A DNA stretch of 64,000 nt. It comes from Paratissierella segnis (GTDB taxonomy: Bacteria > Bacillota > Clostridia > Tissierellales > Tissierellaceae). A program made the position numbers and the translations under genes. The stretch is from assembly GCF_014385195.1 (NCBI RefSeq), contig NZ_JACRTG010000020.1, forward strand, positions 46,483-110,482, given 5' to 3'. The notes below the pieces were generated by a model. That model was not told where the DNA came from and did no database searches. It saw nothing but the letters and a program-made list of their open reading frames with translations. Positions 16,806-25,139 of the stretch are shown here, in pieces (position 1 is the stretch's first letter; every line of letters begins with the position of its first letter).

Positions 16806-19442
16806 TTAATTATTCATTTGTTTTTCTATCAATCCTTCTACTATTAATAAAGACTCATCTACTTTGGATATATCCTTCCCTCCTGCTTGTGCCATATCCG
16901 CTCTCCCACCACCATTTCCACCGGATACTTTCGCTATTTCCTTAATGATATTACCCGCTAGGATACCTTTTTTATTGATATCCTTAGTAACCATCACAAC
17001 ATAAGATATTTTATCATTTAATACCGATGCTAAAACCACAACACCGGAACCTAACCTATTTCTAATTTCATCACCTAGGTTTCTCAAACTATTCATATCC
17101 ATATCCTTTAGTTTATAAACAATATATTGTATATCCTTAACTTCCTTTTTACTATCAATGATTTCATCAGCTATATTGGATGATAATTTCCCTTTCAGCT
17201 TTTCAATCTCTTTATCCCTTTCCTTAATGTCTTCAACAATTTGTGTTGCCTTTTCAATTATATTGGTATTATTTGTTTTTAAAATATTGCTTAATTCATC
17301 TAATTCTCTTTCTATCGAATTTAGAAAATTTAAAACCGATAATCCTGTAATAGCTTCAATCCTTCTAAATCCAGAGGCTATACTGGTCTCTGAAATTATC
17401 TTAAACAATCCAATATTGGATGTATTCACAACATGAGTTCCTCCACATAGCTCTTGAGAGTAGTTCCCCATTTTTACTATTCTGACATCATTTTTATACT
17501 TTTCTTCAAATAAACCTATTGCGCCCAATTTATATGCTTCATCCAATGTCGTTTCAATTGTTTCCACATCAAGTCCTTTAAATATCATTTCATTTACTCT
17601 GTCTTCAACTTTTTTTAAATCATTTGGTGTAATGCTTTCAAAATGAGTAAAATCAAATCTCAATCTATCAGGTGTAACATAAGAGCCTGCTTGATTTACA
17701 TGTTCTCCCAAAACTTCTTTCAACGCTTTATGAAGCAAATGAGTTGCAGAGTGATTTCTTCTAATTGCGTCACGTCGCAGAACATCAACGCTGGCGGTAA
17801 CTTTATCTCCTAATTTAACCTCGCCTTCTACAACCTTTACATTATGGAGCCTTAAATCATCATATAACTTTGTATCCAATACTTCAAGAGTAAAGTTATC
17901 ACCTGATATTTTACCTTTATCTCCTACTTGACCGCCTGATTCTCCATAGAATGGAGTTTCTTTTAAAATGACCACCCCTTCTTCAAACCTAGACAATTCA
18001 TTTACCTTAGTATTATCTTTAATCAAAGAAATAATTTCAGTTTCTAATTTAACAGTTTCATATCCCTTAAATGTTGAATTAATATCTTTAAATAATTCCT
18101 TACTCTCTTTGCCTCCCCATCCGCTATCTCCGCTATCTCTGGAATTTCTAGCTCTTCTTCTTTGTCTTTCCATATTTAGTTTGAACTCTTCTTCATTTAA
18201 ACTTAAATTCTTTTCCAACAATATTTCTTTAGTTAAATCCAATGGAAAACCATAGGTATCATATAACTTAAATGCCTTTTCACCGCTTAATACACTTTTC
18301 TTCTTTTTTCTCATCTCATTTATATAATCTTCTAATATTGATATACCTTGATCTATAGTCTCCTGGAATTTTGCTTCTTCAGCCTGGATAACCTTCTTTA
18401 TTTCTTTATCTTTCTCTTTTAAATCCTTATATTCAATTTGCCATGAATTTATAACAACATCAACAACTTCCGATAAGAATCCACCGTTTATACCTAGTAG
18501 TTTTCCATGTCTTGAAGCTCTTCTAATCAATCTTCGAAGAACATATCCTCTTCCTTCATTGCTTGGCAATACTCCATCCGATACTAAAAATGTCATAGCT
18601 CTGGCATGATCAGTTATAACTCTAACCGATACGTCTTTTTCTTCATCGCTACCATAATTGTATTTGCTGATTTCTTCCACTTTTCTCAAAATGCTTCTAA
18701 TAGCGCCTATTTCAAATATATTGTTAGTGCCTTCCATAACTGTTGCCATACGTTCCAATCCCATTCCGGTATCAATATTAGGATTTGGAAGCGGATGATA
18801 TACACCATTCTCATCTTTGTCAAATTGAGTAAATACCAGATTCCAAATTTCAAGGAATCTATCACATTCACAACCCGGTTTGCAATTTTCATCGCCGCAT
18901 CCATATTCTATACCTCTGTCAACATAAATCTCAGAACATGGTCCGGAAGGTCCAACCTCTAACTCCCAAAAATTATCGTCTTTTCCCAGACGTACTATTT
19001 TTTCTTCAGGTAAACCAATCATTTTATTCCATAATTCAAAAGCCTCATCATCATCTTTATATACAGTAACCCATAGATCTAGTGGATCTATTTCCATTCT
19101 CTCTGTCAAAAACTCCCACGCCCATGAAATGGCTTCTTTTTTGAAATAATCACCAAATGAAAAGTTTCCCAACATTTCAAAAAAAGTAGCATGTCTGGCA
19201 GTCTTTCCTACATTATCTATATCACCTGTACGTATGCATTTTTGACATGTAGCCATTCTATTTCTAGGCGGAATAGCTTCCCCTGTAAAATAGTGCTTTA
19301 GCGGTGCCATTCCCGCACCTATAAGTAAAAGTGATTTATCATTTTTGGGAACTAAGGAAAAGCTTGGGGCAACCAGATGCCCTTTTTCTTCAAAAAAATC
19401 TAAAAATTCTTTTCTAATTTCATGTAATCCGATTTTTTTCAT
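16806..19442 (-). CDS. alaS: Alanine--tRNA ligase
   Basis: An 878-residue class II synthetase that charges tRNA-Ala and clears mischarged Ser/Gly. It has a catalytic domain with FFEEKGHLVAPSFSLVP and RHATFFEMLGNFSFGDYF, a tRNA-binding domain, an editing domain with the HxxxH zinc site HSATHLLHKAL and the second site CGGTHV, and a C-terminal coiled coil plus DHHA1 domain (GNGGGRADMAQAGG). The length is normal. ATG is preceded by GGGGTG. It has its own promoter and a leader hairpin, but no T-box. Confidence 0.97.
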   Translation of the reverse strand: MKKIGLHEIRKEFLDFFEEKGHLVAPSFSLVPKNDKSLLLIGAGMAPLKHYFTGEAIPPRNRMATCQKCIRTGDIDNVGKTARHATFFEMLGNFSFGDYFKKEAISWAWEFLTERMEIDPLDLWVTVYKDDDEAFELWNKMIGLPEEKIVRLGKDDNFWELEVGPSGPCSEIYVDRGIEYGCGDENCKPGCECDRFLEIWNLVFTQFDKDENGVYHPLPNPNIDTGMGLERMATVMEGTNNIFEIGAIRSILRKVEEISKYNYGSDEEKDVSVRVITDHARAMTFLVSDGVLPSNEGRGYVLRRLIRRASRHGKLLGINGGFLSEVVDVVINSWQIEYKDLKEKDKEIKKVIQAEEAKFQETIDQGISILEDYINEMRKKKKSVLSGEKAFKLYDTYGFPLDLTKEILLEKNLSLNEEEFKLNMERQRRRARNSRDSGDSGWGGKESKELFKDINSTFKGYETVKLETEIISLIKDNTKVNELSRFEEGVVILKETPFYGESGGQVGDKGKISGDNFTLEVLDTKLYDDLRLHNVKVVEGEVKLGDKVTASVDVLRRDAIRRNHSATHLLHKALKEVLGEHVNQAGSYVTPDRLRFDFTHFESITPNDLKKVEDRVNEMIFKGLDVETIETTLDEAYKLGAIGLFEEKYKNDVRIVKMGNYSQELCGGTHVVNTSNIGLFKIISETSIASGFRRIEAITGLSVLNFLNSIERELDELSNILKTNNTNIIEKATQIVEDIKERDKEIEKLKGKLSSNIADEIIDSKKEVKDIQYIVYKLKDMDMNSLRNLGDEIRNRLGSGVVVLASVLNDKISYVVMVTKDINKKGILAGNIIKEIAKVSGGNGGGRADMAQAGGKDISKVDESLLIVEGLIEKQMNN

Positions 19443-19469
19443 AAAAACACCCCATCTATTAGTTAAAAT

Positions 19470-19488
19470 CCTCCCTTATGAAGGGAGG
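19470..19488 (-). promoter_or_regulatory. alaS leader hairpin
   Basis: CCTCCCTT and AAGGGAGG form a perfect 8-bp stem with a 3-base loop, about 28-46 bases upstream of the alaS ATG. ATTTTAAC follows on the minus strand. It could be a weak attenuator. The second arm contains a Shine-Dalgarno-like GGGAGG with no start codon behind it. Confidence 0.6.
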
Positions 19489-19509
19489 TATCGTATTATA
19501 CCTATAAGT

Positions 19510-19538
19510 ATTTTAAGGTAACATGAATATTTTGTCAA
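19510..19538 (-). promoter_or_regulatory. Sigma-A promoter of alaS
   Basis: TTGACA (19533-19538), a 17-base spacer and TAAAAT (19510-19515) on the minus strand. This places the transcript start about 60 bases upstream of the alaS ATG and immediately after the upstream permease gene. Confidence 0.75.
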
Positions 19539-19553
19539 TTATCTTAAAATATA

Positions 19554-20750
19554 CTATATAAATCCTTTTTTATTATCGTATTTTTCTTTGAAAAATGAAA
19601 ATAAAATTTTGGATAAAGCTACAAGAGGCACTGATATTACCATACCCAAGACCCCAAATATTGCACCGCCTGCTATAATTGATATCAATATTGTCAAAGG
19701 GTGCATACCGGTAGTTTCTCCTAAAATCTTGGGAGCCAGTATATTATTCTCCACCCATTGGATTATAATAAAGAAAACTGTAAGCCATAGTGCCTTTATA
19801 GGACTTGTCATAATAGCTAAAAGAAATGCAGGAATAAATCCTAAAAATGGACCTATATAGGGAATAATATCCGCAATCATTGTAACAAATCCTATTACAA
19901 CAGCAAAATCAATACCCAATATCATCAGTAACACAGTCGTAGCGACGCCTACGTAAATTGCCATTATAAGTCTTCCTCTTATAAATTGGGTTACAGAAAC
20001 ATTTACTTCCCTAGCTATCGTCAGGACATCTCTTTTATATTTTTTAGGTATTAACGATTTAATTTTTCTAATAAATTCATCTTTATCAATCAAGAAATAG
20101 AATGTTAATATAGGTGTTAGAACTATATTTATTATCTTTGAAAAAGAATTCACTATCCAGTCAAAGAACATATCCATTCCATTCATTACAACTTCTTGCA
20201 ATTTTACTAAATTATCTTGAATTATTCCCTCAAAGCCTTGAAATATAGAAGGAAGCCCTCCGAATGTCGTTAAATATTTCGCATATAATGTATCTATATA
20301 ATTTGTCAAATTTGTAATAACAGTGGGCAAATATGTCATAAGCCTTTTTATTTCTCTTCCAGACCTTGGAATTACTAAAAATGCTAATATGAATATAATT
20401 CCCAATATAATAAAATAGATTGCTATTACTGCAAATATACGTTTCATACCCTTTGATTCAAAATAGTTAACTATAGGGTCAAATATAAAAGCTAACATTA
20501 TAGATATAATAATAGTAGTAACCGTATCAGACAATACTTGATATTTCTTAAATAATGCATATATAACATAAAGAATAAGTGCTACAAAAAATATTGGTAA
20601 AACCCTAGTATTGTTAAATTTTATTTTCTTTTTTTCAGGTACAAAATTGTTTCCTATATTTATCAAATAATAAATAACAAGCGATAATAATATAGTTGAT
20701 AGTAACCATACAGCCTTAACAAATAAATCCGGCGGTGGGTTTATTGACAT
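19554..20750 (-). CDS. AI-2E/PerM-family membrane permease
   Basis: A 398-residue protein with about eight membrane helices of the UPF0118/AI-2E transporter family (YrrI in B. subtilis, where it also precedes alaS). Conserved C-terminal features include IPYIGPFLGFIPA, QWVENNILAPKILG and HPLTILISIIAGG. The family includes sodium/proton antiporters and putative autoinducer exporters, so the substrate is not assigned. ATG at 20750 is chosen because AGGGGTG lies upstream; the GTG at 20759 would overlap that site. Confidence 0.88.
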   Translation of the reverse strand: MSINPPPDLFVKAVWLLSTILLSLVIYYLINIGNNFVPEKKKIKFNNTRVLPIFFVALILYVIYALFKKYQVLSDTVTTIIISIMLAFIFDPIVNYFESKGMKRIFAVIAIYFIILGIIFILAFLVIPRSGREIKRLMTYLPTVITNLTNYIDTLYAKYLTTFGGLPSIFQGFEGIIQDNLVKLQEVVMNGMDMFFDWIVNSFSKIINIVLTPILTFYFLIDKDEFIRKIKSLIPKKYKRDVLTIAREVNVSVTQFIRGRLIMAIYVGVATTVLLMILGIDFAVVIGFVTMIADIIPYIGPFLGFIPAFLLAIMTSPIKALWLTVFFIIIQWVENNILAPKILGETTGMHPLTILISIIAGGAIFGVLGMVISVPLVALSKILFSFFKEKYDNKKGFI

Positions 20751-20765
20751 ATTTAACACCCCTAT

Positions 20766-21206
20766 TTAAATATCTTCATCATCTACATTTTCATGACCGT
20801 CTTCTTCAAAATCAAAATCCTCAAGACCATCAATATGGACATTATGTTTCTTTGAATAATCTAATAAAGCAGCTTTAATTGCTTGCTCTGCTAAAACCGA
20901 ACAATGCATTTTTATTGGTGGCAAACCATCCAATGCTTCAGCTACCGCTTTGTTGGTAAGTCCCATAGCTTCTTCTATGCTTTTTCCCTTTATTAATTCT
21001 GTAGCCATGCTTGAAGATGCAATTGCCGATCCACATCCAAATGTTTTAAACTTTACATCCTCTATAATACCGTCGTTTACCTTCAAATACATTTTCATTA
21101 TGTCTCCACATTTAGCATTGCCAACTTCACCAATTCCATCCGCATCCAATATTTCTCCAACATTTCTTGGATTTCTAAAATGTTCCATAACCTTTTCCGA
21201 ATACAT
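20766..21206 (-). CDS. iscU: Fe-S cluster scaffold IscU/NifU-like
   Basis: A 146-residue NifU N-terminal-type scaffold on which IscS assembles Fe-S clusters. Three cluster-ligating cysteines are present: AKCGD, FGCGSA and MHCSVLAEQ. The C-terminus carries an acidic tail with a DFDFEEDG stretch. It overlaps the end of the cysteine desulfurase gene by one base (TAATG arrangement), which indicates tight translational coupling. Confidence 0.95.
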   Translation of the reverse strand: MYSEKVMEHFRNPRNVGEILDADGIGEVGNAKCGDIMKMYLKVNDGIIEDVKFKTFGCGSAIASSSMATELIKGKSIEEAMGLTNKAVAEALDGLPPIKMHCSVLAEQAIKAALLDYSKKHNVHIDGLEDFDFEEDGHENVDDEDI

Positions 21207-22384
21207 TATTTTGCCTCCTTGATTTTGTCATAAAGTGGTGACATATTCCTTAATCTATCTACAATTTTTACCAATTTTGCAATTACATAATCAACTTCTT
21301 CTTCGGTGTTAAAGTCACCTAAACTTAACCGTAAAGAACCGTGTGCAATTTCATGAGGCAGCCCTATTGCCAAAAGGACATGAGAAGGATCTAAACTTCC
21401 GGAAGTACAAGCCGAACCGCTTGACCCTGCAATTCCTTCAATATCAAGACTTAACAATAAAGATTCCCCTTCTATAAACTCGAAGCACACATTTACATTC
21501 CCCGGTAATCTCTTTGTTCTATGCCCATTGATCCTAGTATATTTTATGTTTTCTTGTATTCCATTTATTAATCTTTCTCTAAGTTTTATAAGCTTTTCAT
21601 TATGTTCTTCTAAATTTTCATAAGCCAGTTCAATAGCTTTGCCCAATCCTACAATACCTGGGACATTTTCCGTACCCGCTCTTTTGTTTCTTTCCTGTCC
21701 GCCACCTGCTATTAGAGGATCTATTTGAAGTCCTTTTCTAATATACAGGGCACCCATTCCTTTAGGTCCGTAAAATTTATGAGCAGATAACGACAACAAA
21801 TCAATATTTAGCTCTTTGACATCAATTCTTACATTTCCTATAGCTTGAACAGCATCTGTATGGAATATTATATTTTTGGATTTTGCAATTTCACCTATTT
21901 CTTTAATAGGTTGAATAGTTCCTATTTCGTTGTTTGCAAACATAATTGAAATCAATATAGTTTTATCGGTTATTGCACTTTCTAATTCCTTTAAATCAAT
22001 CAAACCATCTTTATCCACATTTAAATATGTTATTTCAAATCCATTTTTATGCAAGTACTCACATGTATGTAATACAGCATGATGCTCTATTTTTGTGGTT
22101 ATTATATGATTGCCCTTATTTTTATGTTTACTAGCTATTCCCTTTAGAGCCCAATTATCTGACTCGGAACCTCCTGCAGTAAAATATATTTCATTTTTAT
22201 CAGCGCCTAAAGCCCTCGCTACCTGTTCCCTTGCTTTTTCTACAGCAACCTTTGAATTCGAGCCCAATGAATAGATGCTTGACGGATTGCCAAAATTTTC
22301 AGTGAAATAAGGAATCATTTCATCCAATACTTTTTTTTTGACAGGTGTAGTTGCTGAATTGTCCATATATATATATTTAGACAT
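21206..22384 (-). CDS. iscS: Cysteine desulfurase (NifS/IscS)
   Basis: A 392-residue PLP enzyme that moves sulfur from cysteine to scaffolds. It starts YMDNSATTPV, has ASG/GSESDN cofactor contacts, the PLP lysine in LSAHKFYGPKG near residue 205, and the catalytic cysteine in GSACTSGS near residue 328. That long active-site loop is typical of group I (IscS/NifS). It follows the Rrf2 regulator by 25 bases. The operon Rrf2-iscS-iscU is the usual Clostridia Fe-S system. Confidence 0.96.
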   Translation of the reverse strand: MSKYIYMDNSATTPVKKKVLDEMIPYFTENFGNPSSIYSLGSNSKVAVEKAREQVARALGADKNEIYFTAGGSESDNWALKGIASKHKNKGNHIITTKIEHHAVLHTCEYLHKNGFEITYLNVDKDGLIDLKELESAITDKTILISIMFANNEIGTIQPIKEIGEIAKSKNIIFHTDAVQAIGNVRIDVKELNIDLLSLSAHKFYGPKGMGALYIRKGLQIDPLIAGGGQERNKRAGTENVPGIVGLGKAIELAYENLEEHNEKLIKLRERLINGIQENIKYTRINGHRTKRLPGNVNVCFEFIEGESLLLSLDIEGIAGSSGSACTSGSLDPSHVLLAIGLPHEIAHGSLRLSLGDFNTEEEVDYVIAKLVKIVDRLRNMSPLYDKIKEAK

Positions 22385-22409
22385 TTTTAATTCCTCCTTA
22401 TTATTTTAT

Positions 22410-22832
22410 TTAAGCATTGGCATTTATAGTATCATCTATCATATCTTCCAATGTTATTGAATCTACAACATCATCAATACTGTCTTTGATTTTCATTAAA
22501 ACTTGTTTAGTAGCACAATTATCTACCTTTGTACATTCATTCAAATCCTCAATTATACAATCAGCAGGTGCTAGATTACCCTCTAGGGATCTTAAGATTT
22601 GACCAACAGTAATTTCACTAGGAGACCTCGACAACATATATCCTCCTTGTGCACCTCTCACACTGTTTATTAGCCCATCCTTTCTCAATGAAGAAAATAA
22701 TTGTTCTAAATAGTTTTCTGATAGCTCTTGTTTCTCAGCAATATATTTTAAAGATATAGGTCCCTGTCCAAACTCCAAAGCCAATTGGTGCATAGCCATA
22801 AGCCCATATCTTCCTCTTGTAGATAAACGCAT
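22410..22832 (-). CDS. Rrf2-family regulator, IscR-like
   Basis: A 140-residue winged-helix repressor. It starts MRLSTRGRYGLMAM, with the helix-turn-helix at about residues 28-55 and three cysteines in the pattern C-x7-C-x5-C (CIIEDLNEC...C), which suit a [2Fe-2S] ligand set like that of IscR. ATG at 22832 has AAGGGGTG upstream; the longer reading to 22898 runs through the promoter. It heads the iscS-iscU operon and probably regulates it in response to Fe-S status. CymR-type cysteine regulators are related but lack the cysteines. Confidence 0.92.
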   Translation of the reverse strand: MRLSTRGRYGLMAMHQLALEFGQGPISLKYIAEKQELSENYLEQLFSSLRKDGLINSVRGAQGGYMLSRSPSEITVGQILRSLEGNLAPADCIIEDLNECTKVDNCATKQVLMKIKDSIDDVVDSITLEDMIDDTINANA

Positions 22833-22850
22833 ATTTTCACACCCCTTTGC

Positions 22851-22874
22851 AATCCCAACCCACTTGGTTGGATT
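22851..22874. promoter_or_regulatory. Inverted repeat, probable operator of the Rrf2 regulator
   Basis: AATCCAACC and GGTTGGGATT face each other across AAGTG on the minus strand: 9 bp with one bulged base. The repeat lies just downstream of the -10 of the promoter at 22883-22911, where bound repressor would block initiation or elongation. Confidence 0.6.
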
Positions 22875-22882
22875 TCTATCAT

Positions 22883-22911
22883 AGTATATTATACCCAAGT
22901 TTTTTTGTCAA
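22883..22911 (-). promoter_or_regulatory. Sigma-A promoter of the isc operon
   Basis: TTGACA (22906-22911), a 17-base spacer and TATACT (22883-22888) on the minus strand, near consensus. A second overlapping TATAAT lies in the spacer. Confidence 0.85.
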
Positions 22912-22939
22912 CAATCTTAAATAAAAAGGAATAAAAAAA

Positions 22940-22963
22940 GGAACCAACCTCTAGGTTGACTCC
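22940..22963 (-). terminator. Terminator after the Cys-containing spore-type protein gene
   Basis: GGAGTCAACC and GGTTGGTTCC form a 10-base stem with a TAGA loop and one or two mispairs, followed by TTTTTTTATT on the minus strand. It separates this gene from the isc promoter. Confidence 0.9.
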
Positions 22964-22972
22964 TTCGTTAAA

Positions 22973-23590
22973 TTAAGGTATACATTTTAATTGTGGAGGA
23001 AAGAATTCTGGAAAATCAGCAGTATCAAAAGCTTCACATATGTCCTCCGGGCTGAATTCATCACAGAAAGGTGGCTCTGGGCAATAACCGTAGGCTGGAA
23101 TCAATAACTGCACAGTCCCTACAACCTTTGTAATTAGAAATACTCCTACTGTAAAGCTAATAGTTTTTCCTGTAACTACCGGCGGCGCTAATATTACCGA
23201 TTGGGTTTCAATTACTATTCTGAATTCAAATTCATCCCTTGATTCAGGGATATAAAGTATTATATCCTTAAATATATCAGGTAAAAAGTCTTCTTTCAAT
23301 TTATCACAATTCTCATCCAATATTTGATAGGGGATTCTGGATGTAAATCTTACTCTTCTAAAATTTGGCTGATTTGGAATATCAGTTACTTTTAACGTAT
23401 TAGGAACTATGAATCCAGGTTTAAATCTAATCCTCCCAAAATTTTTTTCTTCTATATTCACTTCAATATTTGGAAAACATTCTCTTTGTTGGCAGCTAGC
23501 AAATACTTTGTCTACTATAATGCAATCTCGGTCCAGCATTTTTAAAACATCATCAAGTAATTTGTTATCGACGTCTAATCTATCAACCAT
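22973..23590 (-). CDS. Uncharacterised protein, possibly spore-coat associated
   Basis: A protein of about 205 residues with no assigned function. It has a conserved-looking N-terminal motif DKVFASCQQRECFPN, a central beta-rich region (FRRVRFTSRIPYQI, EFEFRIVIETQSVILAPP) and a Cys/Pro-rich C-terminus (GYCPEPPFCDEF, DFPEFFPPQL). No signal peptide or membrane helix is seen. My impression is that similar proteins occur in spore-forming Clostridia, and the cysteine pattern would suit cross-linked coat proteins, but this is inference. ATG at 23590 is chosen for its GGAG 8 bases upstream. It is divergent from the gene at 23678. Confidence 0.75.
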   Translation of the reverse strand: MVDRLDVDNKLLDDVLKMLDRDCIIVDKVFASCQQRECFPNIEVNIEEKNFGRIRFKPGFIVPNTLKVTDIPNQPNFRRVRFTSRIPYQILDENCDKLKEDFLPDIFKDIILYIPESRDEFEFRIVIETQSVILAPPVVTGKTISFTVGVFLITKVVGTVQLLIPAYGYCPEPPFCDEFSPEDICEAFDTADFPEFFPPQLKCIP

Positions 23591-23677
23591 ATTTTTCACT
23601 CCTTAATTTTAATAATTTCCTGGCTAATATCATATTATGTAATGAAGAAATTAATGTGATAAAAATGGAGGGATTTA

Positions 23678-24730
23678 ATGAAAAATTTAAAATATGAATT
23701 ATCACCTTTAGATGATACATTGCGGGAAATCTTGGATAAAGAAGATGTGATTATATATGGATATGCTTTTGATGAAGAAGTAACCCATTTAATATATTTA
23801 CTAAATGATGGGGATTTAATTTACAGTACATTTTCGAATGGAGATTTAAAAAAATCACAAATAGGTAAATTTGATACTAAATCAAATTATTATCATCAAC
23901 TTGAAATCTTGTATATAAATGGTAAATTGAATATATTTTATGCATATTCAAATTTTATAAATTCCAATATTTTTACCTTACACCATATAATCTACAAAGA
24001 TAATATAGAAAGCAGATTCACAATTATAAGATATATCTCTAAAAAAACTACAGCTTCCTTTTCAGTTGACTTTGACTCATATGGTAATATTCACCTTTTA
24101 TATAATACTCTGGCAAATGATATTTCTTATATATTCTATACTTATTATAATTGTCATAAAAATAGCTGGTTAAGAGATCCAATTAAAATGTCTCAAAATG
24201 ATAAATATAATGAAAATCCATTTATCTTCGTTGATTCTAAAGACAATATCCATGGCATTTGGTGGGAAGATATGTCAAATTTATATGTATTAAAATATTA
24301 TAGAATGAGCTCGTCAGGTAATGAAAGATTCAAATGGTCTGAGGTTAGTTCACTAAAAGTCGAATCTTCTGTTCCCGATGAAATATTAAAAGAAAATGAT
24401 AATATAATTAGTTTGATATATGGTGATGAAAGCAATTATTTCATCGCAAATAGCATTGACTATGGGCTGAGCTATAAACCCATAGGCAATTATAAAGTAT
24501 CAGATATCAAAACCAAAGAAATACCGGATGAAAATAATACAGAAAAAACTCCGATAGTATCTAAGGATGATATGATTGCAGATATGTTAAATCAAATAAC
24601 CATTAATCAAAAGAATTTAGAAATACAATTTAAAGATATTATTGAGGATTTAGCTGTTATTAAAGCTAAAATTGCAGAAATAGAAGAAAACAGCAATAAG
24701 AATTCCTTTTTTAAAAGATTATTTAGCTGA
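23678..24730 (+). CDS. Hypothetical protein with beta-propeller-like repeats and C-terminal coiled coil
   Basis: A 350-residue protein with no assigned function. Repeated motifs such as DSYGNIHLLYN and DSKDNIHGIWWED resemble the blades of BNR/sialidase-type beta-propellers (about residues 20-260). Residues about 295-340 form a heptad-rich coiled coil (NQITINQKNLEIQFKDI onward), ending in a basic-hydrophobic tail (NSFFKRLFS). There is no signal peptide. GGAGG precedes the ATG. It is one of only two clear plus-strand genes and faces the gene at 22973. A spore-surface or scaffold role is possible but unproven. Confidence 0.75.
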   Translation: MKNLKYELSPLDDTLREILDKEDVIIYGYAFDEEVTHLIYLLNDGDLIYSTFSNGDLKKSQIGKFDTKSNYYHQLEILYINGKLNIFYAYSNFINSNIFTLHHIIYKDNIESRFTIIRYISKKTTASFSVDFDSYGNIHLLYNTLANDISYIFYTYYNCHKNSWLRDPIKMSQNDKYNENPFIFVDSKDNIHGIWWEDMSNLYVLKYYRMSSSGNERFKWSEVSSLKVESSVPDEILKENDNIISLIYGDESNYFIANSIDYGLSYKPIGNYKVSDIKTKEIPDENNTEKTPIVSKDDMIADMLNQITINQKNLEIQFKDIIEDLAVIKAKIAEIEENSNKNSFFKRLFS

Positions 24731-24756
24731 GCTGACTATGTCAATAACATCTATGT

Positions 24757-24786
24757 TTGAATTGTGAACTGTGCATTGAATTAGAA
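24757..24786. repeat. ATTCACA-type repeat remnant
   Basis: TGAATTGTGAACTGTGCATTGAATT is the reverse orientation of the CAATTCACA repeat family. It lies between the convergent genes ending at 24730 and 24781. Confidence 0.5.
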
Positions 24787-25059
24787 TTCTATTTCCCTAT
24801 ATTTCAATTTATTATCTTTTTTTTCAGCCAAATACATCTTTGAATCGCCTAAATTTAATAATTGAATTTCATCTTTTAACATTTGAAAATAATTTCTATT
24901 AGGAATCTTTAATGCATAATTGCATCCATTCCCGGACTTGAATATAGGCGCGGAAACCAATTGAAAATAATTTTTTCCTTTACTTTCTAGGTTTGATTGC
25001 AAATATAAGATTTTATTTCTTGTTTCAAGTACCAATAGATAATAATCATTTATAGCCAT
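24781..25059 (-). CDS. DUF3343-like small protein (putative sulfur/selenium carrier family)
   Basis: A 92-residue protein. YYLLVLETRNKILYLQSNL, then VSAPIFKSGNGCNYALKIP, matches the layout of DUF3343 proteins: start beta strand, helix, a P-x(n)-GCxxAL/I motif with one conserved Cys, and an IL-rich end. That family is annotated as a putative Se/S carrier and often sits near cysteine desulfurases; here iscS is 2 kb away. The assignment is tentative. ATG comes directly after a T6 run, and GGAGGG lies 7-12 bases upstream inside a hairpin (25066-25095). Confidence 0.65.
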   Translation of the reverse strand: MAINDYYLLVLETRNKILYLQSNLESKGKNYFQLVSAPIFKSGNGCNYALKIPNRNYFQMLKDEIQLLNLGDSKMYLAEKKDNKLKYREIEF

Positions 25060-25065
25060 AAAAAA

Positions 25066-25095
25066 TCCCTCCAGTATAAGAATATTCTGAAGGGA
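25066..25095. terminator. Terminator-like hairpin whose arm contains the DUF3343-like gene's ribosome binding site
   Basis: TCCCTTCAG and CTGGAGGGA (minus strand) form a 9-base stem with one mispair, followed by TTTTTT and then ATG of the next gene. On the plus strand CTTTTTTG follows. It may terminate transcription from both sides and, if read through, would hide the Shine-Dalgarno GGAGG. Confidence 0.7.
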
Positions 25096-25139
25096 CTTTT
25101 TTGTTCCTAATTATTATAGGAATCAAGAAGCTTCTAATC

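Noticed and set aside
18606..18962. 118-residue plus-strand ORF inside alaS
   Set aside because: It lies opposite the conserved catalytic domain of alaS, has no ribosome binding site and encodes nothing recognisable.
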